In this document: in pieces, positions 23,401-34,621 of the stretch | How the letters are laid out: every line of letters begins with the position of its first letter | Position numbering within the stretch: position 1 is the stretch's first letter | NCBI RefSeq assembly: GCF_000002985.6 | Contig: NC_003280.10 | Span: 186,001 to 250,000 of the forward strand | Reading direction: 5' to 3' | Origin: Caenorhabditis elegans | Lineage: Eukaryota; Nematoda; Chromadorea; Rhabditida; Rhabditidae | DNA length: 64,000 nucleotides | The notes under the pieces: generated by a model | Told to the model about the DNA's origin: nothing | Database searches by the model: none | The model's input: only the letters and a program-made list of their open reading frames with translations | Program-made: the position numbers and the translations under genes

Positions 23401-25649
23401 GCTGATGACAGCTGTCGTTGTAGGAACATCCCTTCAGCTTCAGAAGGACGGATTGCTAAGTCCTCACTCTATGTTCACAGTGGCTGTCGCCACGTCGTTT
23501 TTGACTGCCGCAATACTTCATCCGCTCGAGTTCACCTGCATCATACCCGGAACCATTTATTTCTTGGCGATTCCATGTATGTATATGTTACTCCCGATCT
23601 ACAGTGTGTGCAACATGCATACTGTATCCTGGGGTACTCGCGAAGACCCAAGGCCGACGGAGAAAAATACTCTGGCTAAGAAAACTCCTGGAAACCTGGA
23701 ATCTGGTGATGGAGCCGGAAATTCTGAAAACTGGTGTACCAGGTTCTTGTGCTGTGGTAGGGGTACGGTACACCCGATGACTATGGTGATCAATGAGAAG
23801 CTCAATGAAGTTATCAAGAAGGTTGACCGACTAGATCGAAAACATCATCCATCGTTAGCTCGTCGTGCATCAATTTTATCAAGCACTGGTGGAACTATTC
23901 AAATCGACAAATGCTCGGAAGCCGATGAGGATGAGCAAGCGGAAATCGAAGACGCTCTGGAAATGTCAAATCAAAGTCACGCGGCAAAGAAAAATCAAAA
24001 ATGGAAGCAAGCACAAAGTGAAGCCTGGCTTGCGGACAAGGCGTTGAAGAGAGCAGAACGAGAATATTTGGAACCAGAGGAGGAATCATTTTGGAATGAT
24101 GTAATTGAACGATATTTGTCTCCATTGATTATGGACGGGAAGGATATGGATCGGCTGAGAGCTGGATTGATTGGTAGGTTGTCTAGGTTCGAAACATGAT
24201 AAAAATTATCTATTTTCAGCTATCCGAAACTCCCATACCGTATACTTTTTAATGATCAACATCGTATTCATCATCTCTGTCCTAGTCCTACAAATTCACA
24301 AAGACTGTCTTAACATTGAATGGCCTTTGGGACCAAAATTCAATCACACCGTACGTCCATGTTACGCAAATCATGATGATAATCAGAAGGAAGAAGTTTG
24401 GGTTATGACACGTCTTCAGCTGGAACCCATCGGATTAGTTTTCTTGATTTTCTTTGTTAGTATTCTGGTCATTCAGGTAAGTAGTCCTCTAAAGATATTA
24501 TGAGTTTAATGTGCAACTTTAGTTCCTTGCAATGTTGTGCCATCGGTTCGGAACCCTTGCTCATATCATCGCCTCCACAGAGCTTTTCTGTTTCAGAAAA
24601 ACAATGGACAGACTTAGCGAGGTATAGTTCCGAATCTTAGGTGGTCCGCTTGAAAATCAAAATTTCAGGACGAGCTAGTTGCGCAAAATGCTGTGGAAAT
24701 TGCTCGAGAGTTGCAGGCGATACGGGGAATTGATGAAAACGCTCATAATATTGATAACGTAAGTTTTAACATTAGCCAGGTCGAATATTTTTAGCTTGCG
24801 ACAAAGTCTAAGCCTGAGCCTTCAGCTAACACAAAATGAGATACGCAACGGTTGAGGGTACGTTTCAGTCCAGGGATGCGCGGCAAGACCGAAAATTCAC
24901 AAAACCGGCAATTGCCGAAGTTGCCGATTGCCGGAAGTTTCCAAAACCTGCAATTGCTAAAATTGCTGATTGCCGGAAATTTCCGATTTCCGCGCACGCC
25001 TGGCTCAGTCTTGTAGTCAGTCCAAAGCGAAAACCTAGACCTGAGCTTCATCTTCAGTTTGATCCCAAACCTAAGCCTTATAATTTTGAATTTCCAGCCA
25101 ACCGAAGACCGTGGAATATCACGCCGACGTGTGGTACAGAATCTTGAATCTTCGCGAAAATCAATGATGAAAAGGAAGACAGAGACCCTTGACGCAGCAT
25201 TCAAGAAGCGGTATGCCTTACTGTAAAAGTTCCAAAATCTTAGCACTCCCAAATTCAGATTCTTCGCCCTGTCAAGTGAACAAACACCAGATCCGGCGGG
25301 ATTTTCAGCCAGAGACAATTCGAAACGACTTACATTGAGAAAAGGAACGATTCGAGCATTAGAGCACAGGAGGGACTCACTGTTCGGAACTCTCGACAAT
25401 CGAAAGGTACGTGGCACCGAGACCCTAACCTAAAGCTTAACTTTTGAAATTCTCTTCCAGGACGATGAAGTGGACGCAACATCAATGCGTGGCCCTGCTC
25501 AACGCCGCTTGGAACGTCTTTTCACCGCACAACAAGACCAGAATAGTCCGACATCGGACGGAAATCGACGAAAATCGAATAGCCGACCGTGGGATCAGCC
25601 AACATCTTCTGCCACGTCATCAGGTGACGTGGAGCTGAGAAGATTTTAA
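17459..25649 (+). CDS. chs-2: Chitin synthase 2 (pharyngeal)
   Basis: Seventeen exons join in frame to 1668 residues: 17459-17709, 18185-18255, 19413-19683, 19957-20242, 20295-20422, 20832-21255, 21305-21553, 21600-21754, 21800-22120, 22169-22867, 22918-24173, 24220-24476, 24523-24621, 24669-24758, 25098-25210, 25259-25406 and 25461-25649. The enzyme is a family GT2 membrane protein that extends chitin from UDP-GlcNAc. Family motifs are KIYACATMWHET, LDGDVDF near residue 864, SPGCFSLFRA, QGEDRW near 969 and QRRRW near 1006. TM clusters precede and follow the catalytic part, and a coiled-coil-like EIEDALEM...KALKRAERE region lies before the last TMs. The tail is hydrophilic and Arg/Ser-rich. 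C. elegans has chs-1 (eggshell) and chs-2 (pharynx); proximity to ubxn-3 indicates chs-2. The ATG at 17459 follows AAACAAAC. Confidence 0.92.
18590..18910. repeat. TTAAAGGTGGAGTAG family copy in chs-2 intron 2
   Basis: It begins CTTAAAGGTGGAGTAGTTTC and contains CTCCCATGGTGCCAAAATG and ATGACCAAATATCATAGTAA, the left arm of the foldback family. The mirrored right arm is not evident, so this looks like a truncated copy. Confidence 0.6.
24792..24840 (+). CDS. chs-2: Candidate alternative terminal exon of chs-2
   Basis: After the exon ending at 24758 (phase 0), the acceptor AATATTTTTAG opens LATKSKPEPSANTK followed by TGA. Using it would end the protein about 150 residues early, replacing the Arg/Ser-rich tail encoded from 25098. 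It may instead be unused. A repeat element starts about 30 bases downstream. Confidence 0.4.
24872..25006. mobile_element. Small hAT-like element inside a chs-2 intron
   Basis: It runs from CAGGGATGCGCGGCAAG to TTCCGCGCACGCCTG. Flanks TTTCAGTC and GCTCAGTC agree at 6 of 8 positions, a decayed target duplication. The interior has AATTGCCGAAGTTGCCG words. Confidence 0.6.
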
Positions 25650-25969
25650 TTTTATTTTAGTACAATTAAATATTTTATTCGAATATTCGTTCTTTCATCT
25701 TCTGATCATCACATTCCATCTTTGCCCAATCAATTCTTTTTTATATTTTTTGAAAAACCTTTCTATAGTGAGTTCATTCAATAATTTATTTAATTTTAAT
25801 TTATACATGTTCCTGATATTTTTGAAATTTTTGCTACAATTTGTATGACGTGAGCTTCCCTACACTTACTTACCGTATTGCTTTGAACAAAAAGAAAGCC
25901 AATAAAATTACATTTAAACCAAAAAGCCTGAAAACTTATCGTAGTTTGGGTAATTAACAAAATTAGCCA

Positions 25970-27022
25970 TTTTAGAGGAATTTCAAAATTGTCACCTTTT
26001 GCCAGAAATTGTCCATTTTTGCCACTTTCTAATGGTTTTTGATGGGTTACATCTAGTTTTTCTGAATTCTCCATATAAGAATTACCCGTTTTCAACAGAT
26101 TTAGACAACTTTTTATTTTTGCCCATTTTCATTTTTCAGCCACTTTTTATTTTTGCCCATTTTCATTTTTCAGCCATCTAATGACTGTCCTTTTTTTTAT
26201 TTTGGGCAAAAAAATAATTTTTCTGAAAATGTTCCAATCCATCAAATTATGAAAAAAGGCAATTTTTAGCGTTTGGAGATCAACTTTGAGACCTCTAACT
26301 TCAAAAATACTTCAAAAATTTCAAAAAAAAAAACTTCAAAAATTTAGAGAAGTTTCAAAATTTTCCATTTTTGCCAGAAATTGTCCATTTTTGCCACTTT
26401 CTAATGGTTTTTGATGGGTTACACCTAGTTTTTCTGAATTCTCCATATAAGAATTACCCGTTTTCAACAAATTTAGACAACTTTTTATTTTTGCCCATTT
26501 TCAGTTTTCAGCCATCTAATGACTGTCCTTTTTTTTATTTTGGGCAAAAAAATAATTTTTCTGACATGTTCCAATTTATCAAATTATGAAAAAGGGCAAT
26601 TTTTTAGCGTTTGGAGATCAACTTTGAGACCTCTAACTTCAAAAATAACCATTTTAGAGAAGTTTCAAAATTTTCCATTTTTGCCAGAAATTGTCCATTT
26701 TTGCCACTTTCTAATGGTTTTTGATGGGTTACACCTAGTTTTTCTGAATTCTCCACATAAGAATTACCCGTTTTCAACAAATTTAGACAACTTTTTATTT
26801 TTGCCCATTTTCATTTTTCTGCCATCTATCTAATGACTGTCCTTTTTTTTATTTTGGGCAAAAAAATAATTTTTCTGAAAATGTTCCAATCCATCAAATT
26901 ATGAAAAAAGGCAATTTTTAGCGTTTGGAGATCAACTTTGAGACCTCTAACTTCGAAAATAACCATTTTAGAGAAGTTTCAAAATTTTCCATTTTTGCCA
27001 GAAATTGTCCATTTTTGCCACT
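25970..27022. repeat. Tandem repeat of 310-372 bp units
   Basis: The phrase GCCAGAAATTGTCCATTTTT recurs at about 26000, 26372, 26682 and 26997, giving spacings of about 372, 310 and 315. The longer first unit contains an extra internal doubling of a 33-base CACTTTTTATTTTTGCCC segment. Units are nearly identical, pointing to recent expansion. The open frames starting MPEIVHFCHFLMVF repeat with the unit and are not genes. The array lies in the convergent spacer between chs-2 and the gene at 27587-30617. Confidence 0.85.
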
Positions 27023-27586
27023 TTTTGCTTTTGCCCAATTTTTTTAGTTGCAAAATTGTAGATAAATTATTTATCTATCGAATGCTATGTTTTTCAAATT
27101 GTTTATGAATCTTGTAGATTCCCATTCCCTAGTTCGCCCAAATTAAAAAAAAAAACTTTTAAAAAATTGACAAAGATACGTTTCATTGAGCTTATGGTTT
27201 TATGGTTAGAGTTAAAGTGAAAATTCTCAAAAAGAAATGCTCAGACTACTCGAGATTTATGTTACAATTTGTGTTAGAAAACGCGGGATTTCAGTGAAAA
27301 ACTGGGCTAAAAACTAACAAAAACGACCAAAAAAGTGAATGAATTGAGAGAAATTGTGGGTGAGAAGATATATATAAATACATTTTCAACGAGAATAAGA
27401 AATTGCAAAAATTAAAAAAAAAAAAGATTCCCAAAATATAAAAAATAAATAAGATAAGAACCAAAGATCAACCAATTCTGTGTTGTGAAGTGTGGCAAGG
27501 TGCGAGATTTGCAGATTTTTAAGGAAGAAACGAAGAAAGACTGAAAATCAAGCGGGGGAAGGTGAAAACAAGAATAAATTATGCAT

Positions 27587-30500
27587 TTAATGTTGGGGTT
27601 GTGTAGTATCGTCCGCAATTTCAGGAATTGAGAACGGAGGCGGCGCCTGTGAATTGTTAACAGCGAACACTGTGCAAATGACAGAGCTGGGACGGGTGAT
27701 CACACGCATTCGGGCATTTGGATTTGCCATTTCGATCAGGTATTCCGAGACACCACTGCAAAAAAAAAACATTGAAAAATGAAAATTTGGATTTTTTTTT
27801 CGTTTTTTTTACAAAAAAATTATGATTTTTTTAAAGTCAACAATTTAAATTATTAAAAAAATTAAATTATTAAAATTTCGAAAAAAAAAACATTTTGCTT
27901 TTATTTCGGTTTCAAATTTATTTAAAATGTTTTTATTATAATTTTTTCGAAAAATCCAATAAATTTTAAAAAAAAAATTTTAACGTTTTTTTTCGTTATT
28001 TTTTTAAGGTTTTCAAAAACGATTTTTTGGTTTTTTTGTCGTAAAGGTGGGAATTTTTCTTTTTTTTTTAAATAATCTTTTATATTTTTTTCTAATATGT
28101 TTTTTAAAAAATTTTTTAAATTTTGGCGGGAATTCGAATTTTCAGAGAAAAATTTTGGTGTTTTTTCAATATTTTTTTCTTATTTTTTTAATTTTTTAAT
28201 AATTATTTTCTGGATTTTTTCTACAAACTTTTCGTTGTGCACTGCCTCCATAACATCCAATGATTTGACGACGGCTTCCGAATTATTAATCTGAACGTAG
28301 ATCACAAACGACGAGCGAATCGGATAGTTGAAATCGTTCCAACGCTACAAAATTTGTGGGCTTTCAGATTTTAGCTATGAGGAAAAAATCTGAGATTTTG
28401 TGACTTTTTCCGAGAAATTTCAATTTAATAAATTTCTTTTAAAATTTGAGTTGAAAATTCCTGAAATTTCTGAAAAATGTGTAATATTTTAGAGAATTTC
28501 AGAAATTTTTCAAGATTTTTCATAAGGTTTTTAAATTTTTTTTTTTAACTTTTTGAAAATTTCATGGAATTTTTGGAAAATGTTGGTTTGTTTGGAATGT
28601 TGTTTTTTGAAAAATTCGAAAAAAATAATTTTTTTAATTTTGACAATTTTGAGAAATTTCAGATGATTTTTTGGCAAATTCCGGCACTTTCCAAAAAAAA
28701 TTCAGATTTTTTTTCGCAGAATTATTTTCTTACATGAAGTAGGCGATTAATTCCAACGTCGGTAATAAAATCCGATGCCAACTGGAGATGTTCGGCAGTC
28801 AATTGTACCAGTAATCTGTCATCAAATGAGCTTTCGTACAGTATCAGCAGCTTACGGAGACGGGCGGCCTGAAAAAATTGTGGTTTGTAGCGGCGTTTTT
28901 AAGCAATATTTTTTCCTAAAATTTTTGAATGACCGAATATTACTATAATTTTTTTGCTTTTAATTTTTTAAAAATTTTTTCATTATTTTCCAATTTTTAA
29001 AAAATTAAAGAAACGGTCGAATTAAATTGAATTATCAATATTTTCGCGTTTTCAGGCTAAATTTAACGGTTTTCCTGATTTTTCTTCTATATTTGGTTTA
29101 AAAAATACTTTGTCAAATTTTCAGACAATTTTTCCGGAAAAAAAATCAGGAAAAACGGGTAAATTTAGCCAGAAAACGCGAAAATATCAAAAATGGCGTC
29201 ACGTTGGGAATTCGAATTTAATTCGGTCATTTTTTTGTTTTTTGCAAAACTGAAAACATCATAAAAAATTTAGAATTTTTTAAATCAATTTTTAACAGAA
29301 ATATTCGGCTTTTGGGGTCTATTTTCTGTCTTTTAAAACAATAAATTTTGCAAAAAAATTTTTCTCGAAATTTTTTTCCGATCAAAATTAGTTTTAACTA
29401 ACAAATGGCAACTGCAGAAACTTGTTCGCATCGAGAATTCCGTTTCCCCGAAAAATGAGCGATTCGACGTCTTGATACATATGAAGAAGCCATCCATGAA
29501 CTGTTGGATAATTGGCTTGAACCGATATATTCAGCTCTTTGATTTGGAATTTTCGCTTTTCCACCAACAGCTTTTGATCGAATTCCTGGAAAAATAGAAG
29601 GATTTTCGAATTTTTGAGTTTCAGAACGGTTTTCGGGTTCGGAAAAGTGTAGTTTAAAATTTTTTTAATTGAAAATTTCCCGGCAGATCTGATATCCGGC
29701 AAATGGCAATTTGGCAGTTCGTCGAAAATTAAAAAATTTCCGGCAAATCGGGAATTTGCCGGAATTGAAAACCTCCGGCGAATCTGATATCCGGCAGATC
29801 GACAAATGGGCAAATTGCCGGAATTTTGAATTTCCGCCAATTCGGCGAATTGTAGGAATTAAATTTTCCGGCAAATCGGCAAATTGTTGAACTTGCCGGA
29901 AAAACGGCAATCGCCGAAAATTTTCGTTTTTGACAATTTTTGGAGCTGCCTTGGCTACAAACTACACTTTTATCAAGTGAATTTTTGTACCATATCAATC
30001 GTAGCCGAATCAATCCAAACATTTGGATCCGTAAGCCATGCAAGATGCCAACGCGCCAAATCCGTCAAATCAATCGAATAATATTTAGTCTTCGCGTCCG
30101 TTTTGTCGGTTTCAACGTCGTAGTAGACTCTGAAAATCGATTTTAATTCAAAAAATTCACGATTTTTGCCTACTTTGTCCGCAATTCTCCGTTTTCAGCA
30201 GGCTGATTTGCCGTAAGAACGACACCGAGGACCCCGTCGATCCAGATTTCCTGAAAATTCAAAAATTTATCTTTTTTTCAGATTTTCCCGGCATCATACA
30301 TTGTAGGTTTCGTTGAATTTCCATGCTACGTGTTTCAAATGACACGGGCGGTCCAGAAGACAATCCGTTGCAGAGATGGAAGTTCTGAAATTAGTTTCGA
30401 ATTTTTTGAAAATTAAAAATGCTTTTGGGGCTTTTAGAGTTTGAAAATCAACAGATTAACATTGAAAATCTAGCTTTCATGATTTGTAATTACATATATC

Positions 30501-30617
30501 GTTTAAATACTGAAAAATCGCTTCAGGAAATCGCCAGAAAACCTACATTTTCTCAATTTCTAACCACCGCCTCGCTATTTCTCCTACGCTGTCATCCACC
30601 GCCGCCGATGACGTCAT
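27587..30617 (-). CDS. Nematode protein of unknown function
   Basis: Eight exons on the minus strand join in frame to 324 residues: 30617-30547, 30384-30300, 30250-30174, 30129-29991, 29585-29403, 28868-28734, 28344-28229 and 27755-27587. The start ATG lies four bases after TTTTCAG, as for a trans-spliced leader acceptor. No signal peptide or TM segment is seen. The middle alternates short strands and helices, with phrases such as FQIKELNISVQANYPTVHGW, LTAEHLQLASDFITDVGINR and RWNDFNYPIRSSFVIYVQI. These loosely recall nematode F-box-associated repeats, but there is no F-box at the N-terminus and the likeness is weak. Function is unknown. The fifth to sixth exon joins are well supported by phase; the donor of exon 7 (GTTTGT) is weaker. 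It lies 0.7 kb downstream of ubxn-3 on the same strand. Confidence 0.7.
29680..29935. repeat. TTGCCGGAA-type repeat inside an intron
   Basis: Mixed CCGGCAAATCGG, TTGCCGGAATT and GATATCCGGCA words fill most of the intron between 29586 and 29990. No clear termini are kept. Overlapping minus-strand frames here are repeat by-products. Confidence 0.7.
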
Positions 30618-31317
30618 TATGCTGAAAACCATTGCTTTATTGGATATCTTATGAAATTTCGTTAAAAAACTACGCGGAAAATGATTAAACTCAAGAAAAA
30701 CGAATAAAAATGGAGAAGTGTTAAACTAACTCGATTGTCCGAGAGGAGTCCACACAATAGGGTGTGCGGTAGAGCGCGCTTGCCATTTTGGCGGGAAGTA
30801 AAAATATTTGAACTAGAATTGTGAAAATTCTTCACTTTCGCGTAATTCAAGCTGAAAATCCAGATTTTTCTCAATTCACCCTTTATTCCCTGGTCTAAAA
30901 CTTTAAATACAGACACGTTTGTTTTCATTCGTTTCCACATAAATTAAGGTGTACAAAAAGACAAAGAAATTGGGCATAGCCTAGAAGTATATCAACAGTT
31001 GAAAGTTGAAAGAGGCCAATTGAATGAAGAAAATAATATGGGGGGGGGGGGGGGGGCTCAGCCAATAAAATATTTAAAACATTTTTCAGGGGGAGGGGGG
31101 GGGTAATATTTAAAACGATGATTTTCGATTACAAGAATTGGAAAATTTACAAAAAACAGCGGAAAGAGGGGTGGGAAAGAGACACAAGTTGGAGAGCAGA
31201 GAGTGTGAGAGAAAGAGAGAGACGAAGAGAAAGAAAAACGAGTAAAGGAGATGTGTGTGTGTGTGTGGGGACTCATATTTATAGACAACAATGTTCAAGA
31301 TATTCACGAAAAAATGT
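30618..31317. other. Spacer between ubxn-3 and the downstream gene
   Basis: 700 bases without a supported gene. It contains two G-runs (31040-31103) and a GA-rich then GT-rich microsatellite (31195-31270). The spacing is larger than the roughly 100 bases usual in worm operons, so co-transcription is uncertain. Confidence 0.5.
31040..31103 (+). repeat. Poly-G tracts
   Basis: Seventeen consecutive G at 31040-31056 and a second interrupted run (G5, A, G9) at 31089-31103. Such tracts can form G-quadruplexes; in C. elegans they are known to be deleted when the DOG-1/FANCJ helicase is missing. Confidence 0.85.
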
Positions 31318-34300
31318 TTAGATTTCCTCGACAAAAATCTGCTCCCTGGCAGGCCATTTGGTGTCGGCAAAGTTGTGAGACAAATCAAAGTGGCGAGTAA
31401 TCTCCTTTTTCGGGAAATCCGAGTTGAAATATTTAAACTTGTCCGGCGAGTATCCCTTTGACGACAAATAGTTGATCAGTGTCTGGATCGATTCGAGGCG
31501 ACGGAAACGACGCATATCCTGAAACGAAAAACAATTGAAATTAGCGAAAAATTCGAAAAAAGCTTTCCTACCTGTCCACCTTCTGGCAATCTAAACTTGA
31601 CATTGATAATCTCAGCAAGTGGAGCACTCGCTGGTGGCTCTTCTGGAACTGTAGAGGCGACAGTTTGACGACGGACACATTCTTCCTCCTCCTCACGAAG
31701 TTTGCGTTCCTCCTCAAGACGCTGCTCCTCAATTTCTTGCTGTTTAGCCTCCATACGTGCCTTGTCAGCAGCCAGAGATGCCTGAAAATTCACAAATTTA
31801 TAGTTTGTAGTCTAAGAGTAATAGCTCTACCTTATACTCAGCCTCCTGCTGATTCCGAATAGCCTCTCGTTCTTCACGCTCTCGTCTCTCAGATTGTTCA
31901 TTCATTCGAATATCCGAGTACTCCGAGACACCGCTCAAAAGCTTCTCCATCACTTGGTCACTGGTATCGGTTCCTCTACAGTAATCCACGAGACGATACG
32001 AGTTTCGCTCCTTGACAACGATAGCCATCAACGGGAACGATTCGATCTTGCTCATCGCCAAACGTTGAATTATTGTACGCACATCACCCATATTGGCAGC
32101 TTGCAGGTATTCCAGGAAGAGCATCAAGTTCGAGCTGCAAGAAATATTGATTAGAGTGACTTCTGTGCCTTCCCAGGCATTGGGTCTGCTAGACTACAAA
32201 CTACAACTTTCGATTTAGCAGACCCATGCGTTTTTGAAGAGACTGAAGAGTGATACGATTTTCATGCAATTTTGGTAGAGGCTACAAACTAGACGTACTC
32301 GCTAGTGATATCCCATGGAAACAGGACGTATTGATGACGAATAAGCGTGGAAACAGTTTCCGAGCACAAGACTTGCGACGCAAAGATGTTCGCCGCGATC
32401 GATCGATCATGGTTGATGTAGAAGAGCAGTGGACGACGATGCTCACTGTTCGGATGATCAAACGCTTCCTTAACAGCTGCCGGAAGTGGCTCCGTGTAGA
32501 ATGGTGGCATAAAGGCCTGGAAATTTGAGAATATCGGTTAAAAATCAACGAAAATCAAGTTACTCACCTGAGTCTGCGGAGTCGAGCAGAAACGATCCGA
32601 GAAAATCGCGACAAAGTTGCGAAGAGCATCCGAGACGGACGAAAATCCATCCGGAATCATCGGAATACGACCGTTCGGCGGACCCGAGCCACGAGCGACG
32701 ACCTGGAACAAAAACTCGATTTTTACTGGTAAATGTGGGCATTTTTTGCTAATTTTTAGTACCTGCTGTCTTTCATACCATGGCAAAATACTTGACAAGA
32801 AATCTTGAATAATTGGAAGCATTTTTTAATATCAAAAATTATTAAAATAATGGATGTTTTGCACGAAAACGCGGAATATTCACGCTGGAAAATTTTTAAA
32901 ATACACCGTGGAAAAGTTCACGCAAAAATGCACACAAAACATCAGACCTGACGCGCAACTTGAGAAAATTGGTTTTTTACTAGATTTCGGTTTTAGAATG
33001 GCTAAAAATGACAGAAATTCCCAATTTTTTAAACAAAAAATCGGAAAATAATTGATCTGAGCTCCAAAAAATGCCCCAAGCAATCTATTTTTCGCAGAAA
33101 AAAACCAAAAATACTTCATTTCCCAGTTTTGGCGCTAAAAACGCTGAAATTGCACGGTCTTTCTCACAAACCTCACTATGGTGAACCTCATGAACGCCGT
33201 CATCATCATCCTCGTATGCGATAGCCATCGAGTCATCATCCTCGTCAGAATCAACGTTGAAAACGTCTACGCGACGTGGATTAATCGGAATACGCTGGTG
33301 ATGATGATGATGATTATTCTGCTGGTTATTGTGATTGTTGTGACGAGAGGCAAGAATTCCGCCATTCTGACGAGCCGATTCTGGATGAGCGGGCTCTTGA
33401 TTCGGTGGTGGGACCGGGTTGGCACGTGTCCCACGGCGTGACGAGAAAGAAGCCGATGAGGAGCCTGATGAGGACGGAGTTGGCTCTGTGGCTTGACCAC
33501 GTTCTGGAAAAAAACATATGGTTTTGGTGCTGCCTACTAGACGATAAGACCAAATTTCTTCAAAACTATTTATGGTCTGCTAAATCGAAAGTTGTAGTTT
33601 GTAGTCTAGCAGACCCATTCCATTTAAAATCACTTGGGTCTATATGTTCTACAAACTACACGGAGTTGTTGGGAGAGCTCAGAGAGAAGATTAGTCAATC
33701 GATCACGCCGTCGAAACATTTTCAGCTCTAAACGACAGCCAAAAACTATGCGCTTCGATGATACGACTCGTGACAAGAATCGTCATTGCTCAAGCAGCGT
33801 GTAGTTTGTAGCCTTGCTCCTCTGTGAGCCGATGAAGCTTGTAGTTTGTAGTCTAGCCTTACTCTGTCTCGGTATCGCTGCTCCACGATGATGTGTAGCG
33901 GCTCCGTTGCTGCTGCTGCTGCTTCCATCGTCAATCTGCAAGAAAATCCATGTGAAAATGGGGGCTATTGGTCGGATTAAAAAGAGCACGTCACGAAAAG
34001 GAGTTTTTAAAACAAAAAAGATAACTGTTAAGTCTGAATTTCTCACACACCCGCAGTCTTTTCACCTGGTTATCGACCGTCGTCGTCTCGTCTGGAGTCA
34101 CGGCACGTCCGCGACGGCGTCCACGTGTAGCTGGCATTTCGTCGTCTCTGCAACAAAATTAGTTGAAAAACTGGCGAAAAATGCGTCAGGGACATGAAGA
34201 CGAATCAATATGTCAGCGGGAACACTGCACAGGGGAGGAAGAGGACCACTACGCGTTCGCGTGCGCGCAACGCGGTCCCCCACCGACTAATTTGCAGACT

Positions 34301-34621
34301 AACTCGATATTGATCACTTCTGGCTCGAATCTCGAGCTCGACGATGCTCCGGCGTTTCTCCCAGACGCTGCTGCTGGGATTGTCTCGAGAATCTCTGGAT
34401 CCTCGTCGTCGTTCTTGTCCTCCTGCATAAGATGCGCCTCGATCGCCTGCTCCAAATTCCAGTTTAGTGAGGCGAGTGTGCCGATTGCCACCTCATAGTC
34501 TTGTTGATGAGTGAATTCCTGGAAAAAAAATGATGATCTTGTGCTACAAACTACACAGCCTTACGGTGTACTGTCGAAGCTTCTCCCGCTGGTCATCCTC
34601 CAAAGAAGCCGTAAGATCCAT
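31318..34621 (-). CDS. ubxn-3: FAF1-like UBX-domain cofactor of Cdc48/p97
   Basis: Ten exons on the minus strand give 608 residues: 34621-34565, 34518-34304, 34147-34066, 33935-33863, 33503-33172, 32702-32568, 32516-32299, 32134-31831, 31781-31572 and 31518-31318. An N-terminal UBA-like segment (YEVAIGTLASLNWNLEQAIEA) is followed by a disordered Ser/Arg/His/Asp-rich linker. A UAS thioredoxin-like domain follows (residues about 275-420; RPLLFYINHDRSIAANIFAS and LFPWDITS), then a Glu/Arg coiled coil, then a C-terminal UBX domain (FRLPEGGQDMRRFRR to IFVEEI). The UBX loop reads FPK where many relatives have FPR. The known worm protein works with CDC-48 in extracting chromatin-bound replication factors such as CDT-1 and the CMG helicase. 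A possible second start at 32822 is listed separately. Confidence 0.9.
32763..32822 (-). CDS. ubxn-3: Possible alternative first exon of ubxn-3
   Basis: ATG at 32822 opens MLPIIQDFLSSILPWYERQQ and ends at a GTACTA donor in phase 0, matching the acceptor at 32702. There is no AG acceptor directly upstream, so it cannot be an internal exon by normal rules. It would make a shorter form lacking the UBA and linker but keeping UAS and UBX. Confidence 0.4.

Noticed and set aside
24791..25417. 208-codon minus-strand frame over the end of chs-2
   Set aside because: It is antisense to well-supported chs-2 exons and partly made of the hAT-like element.
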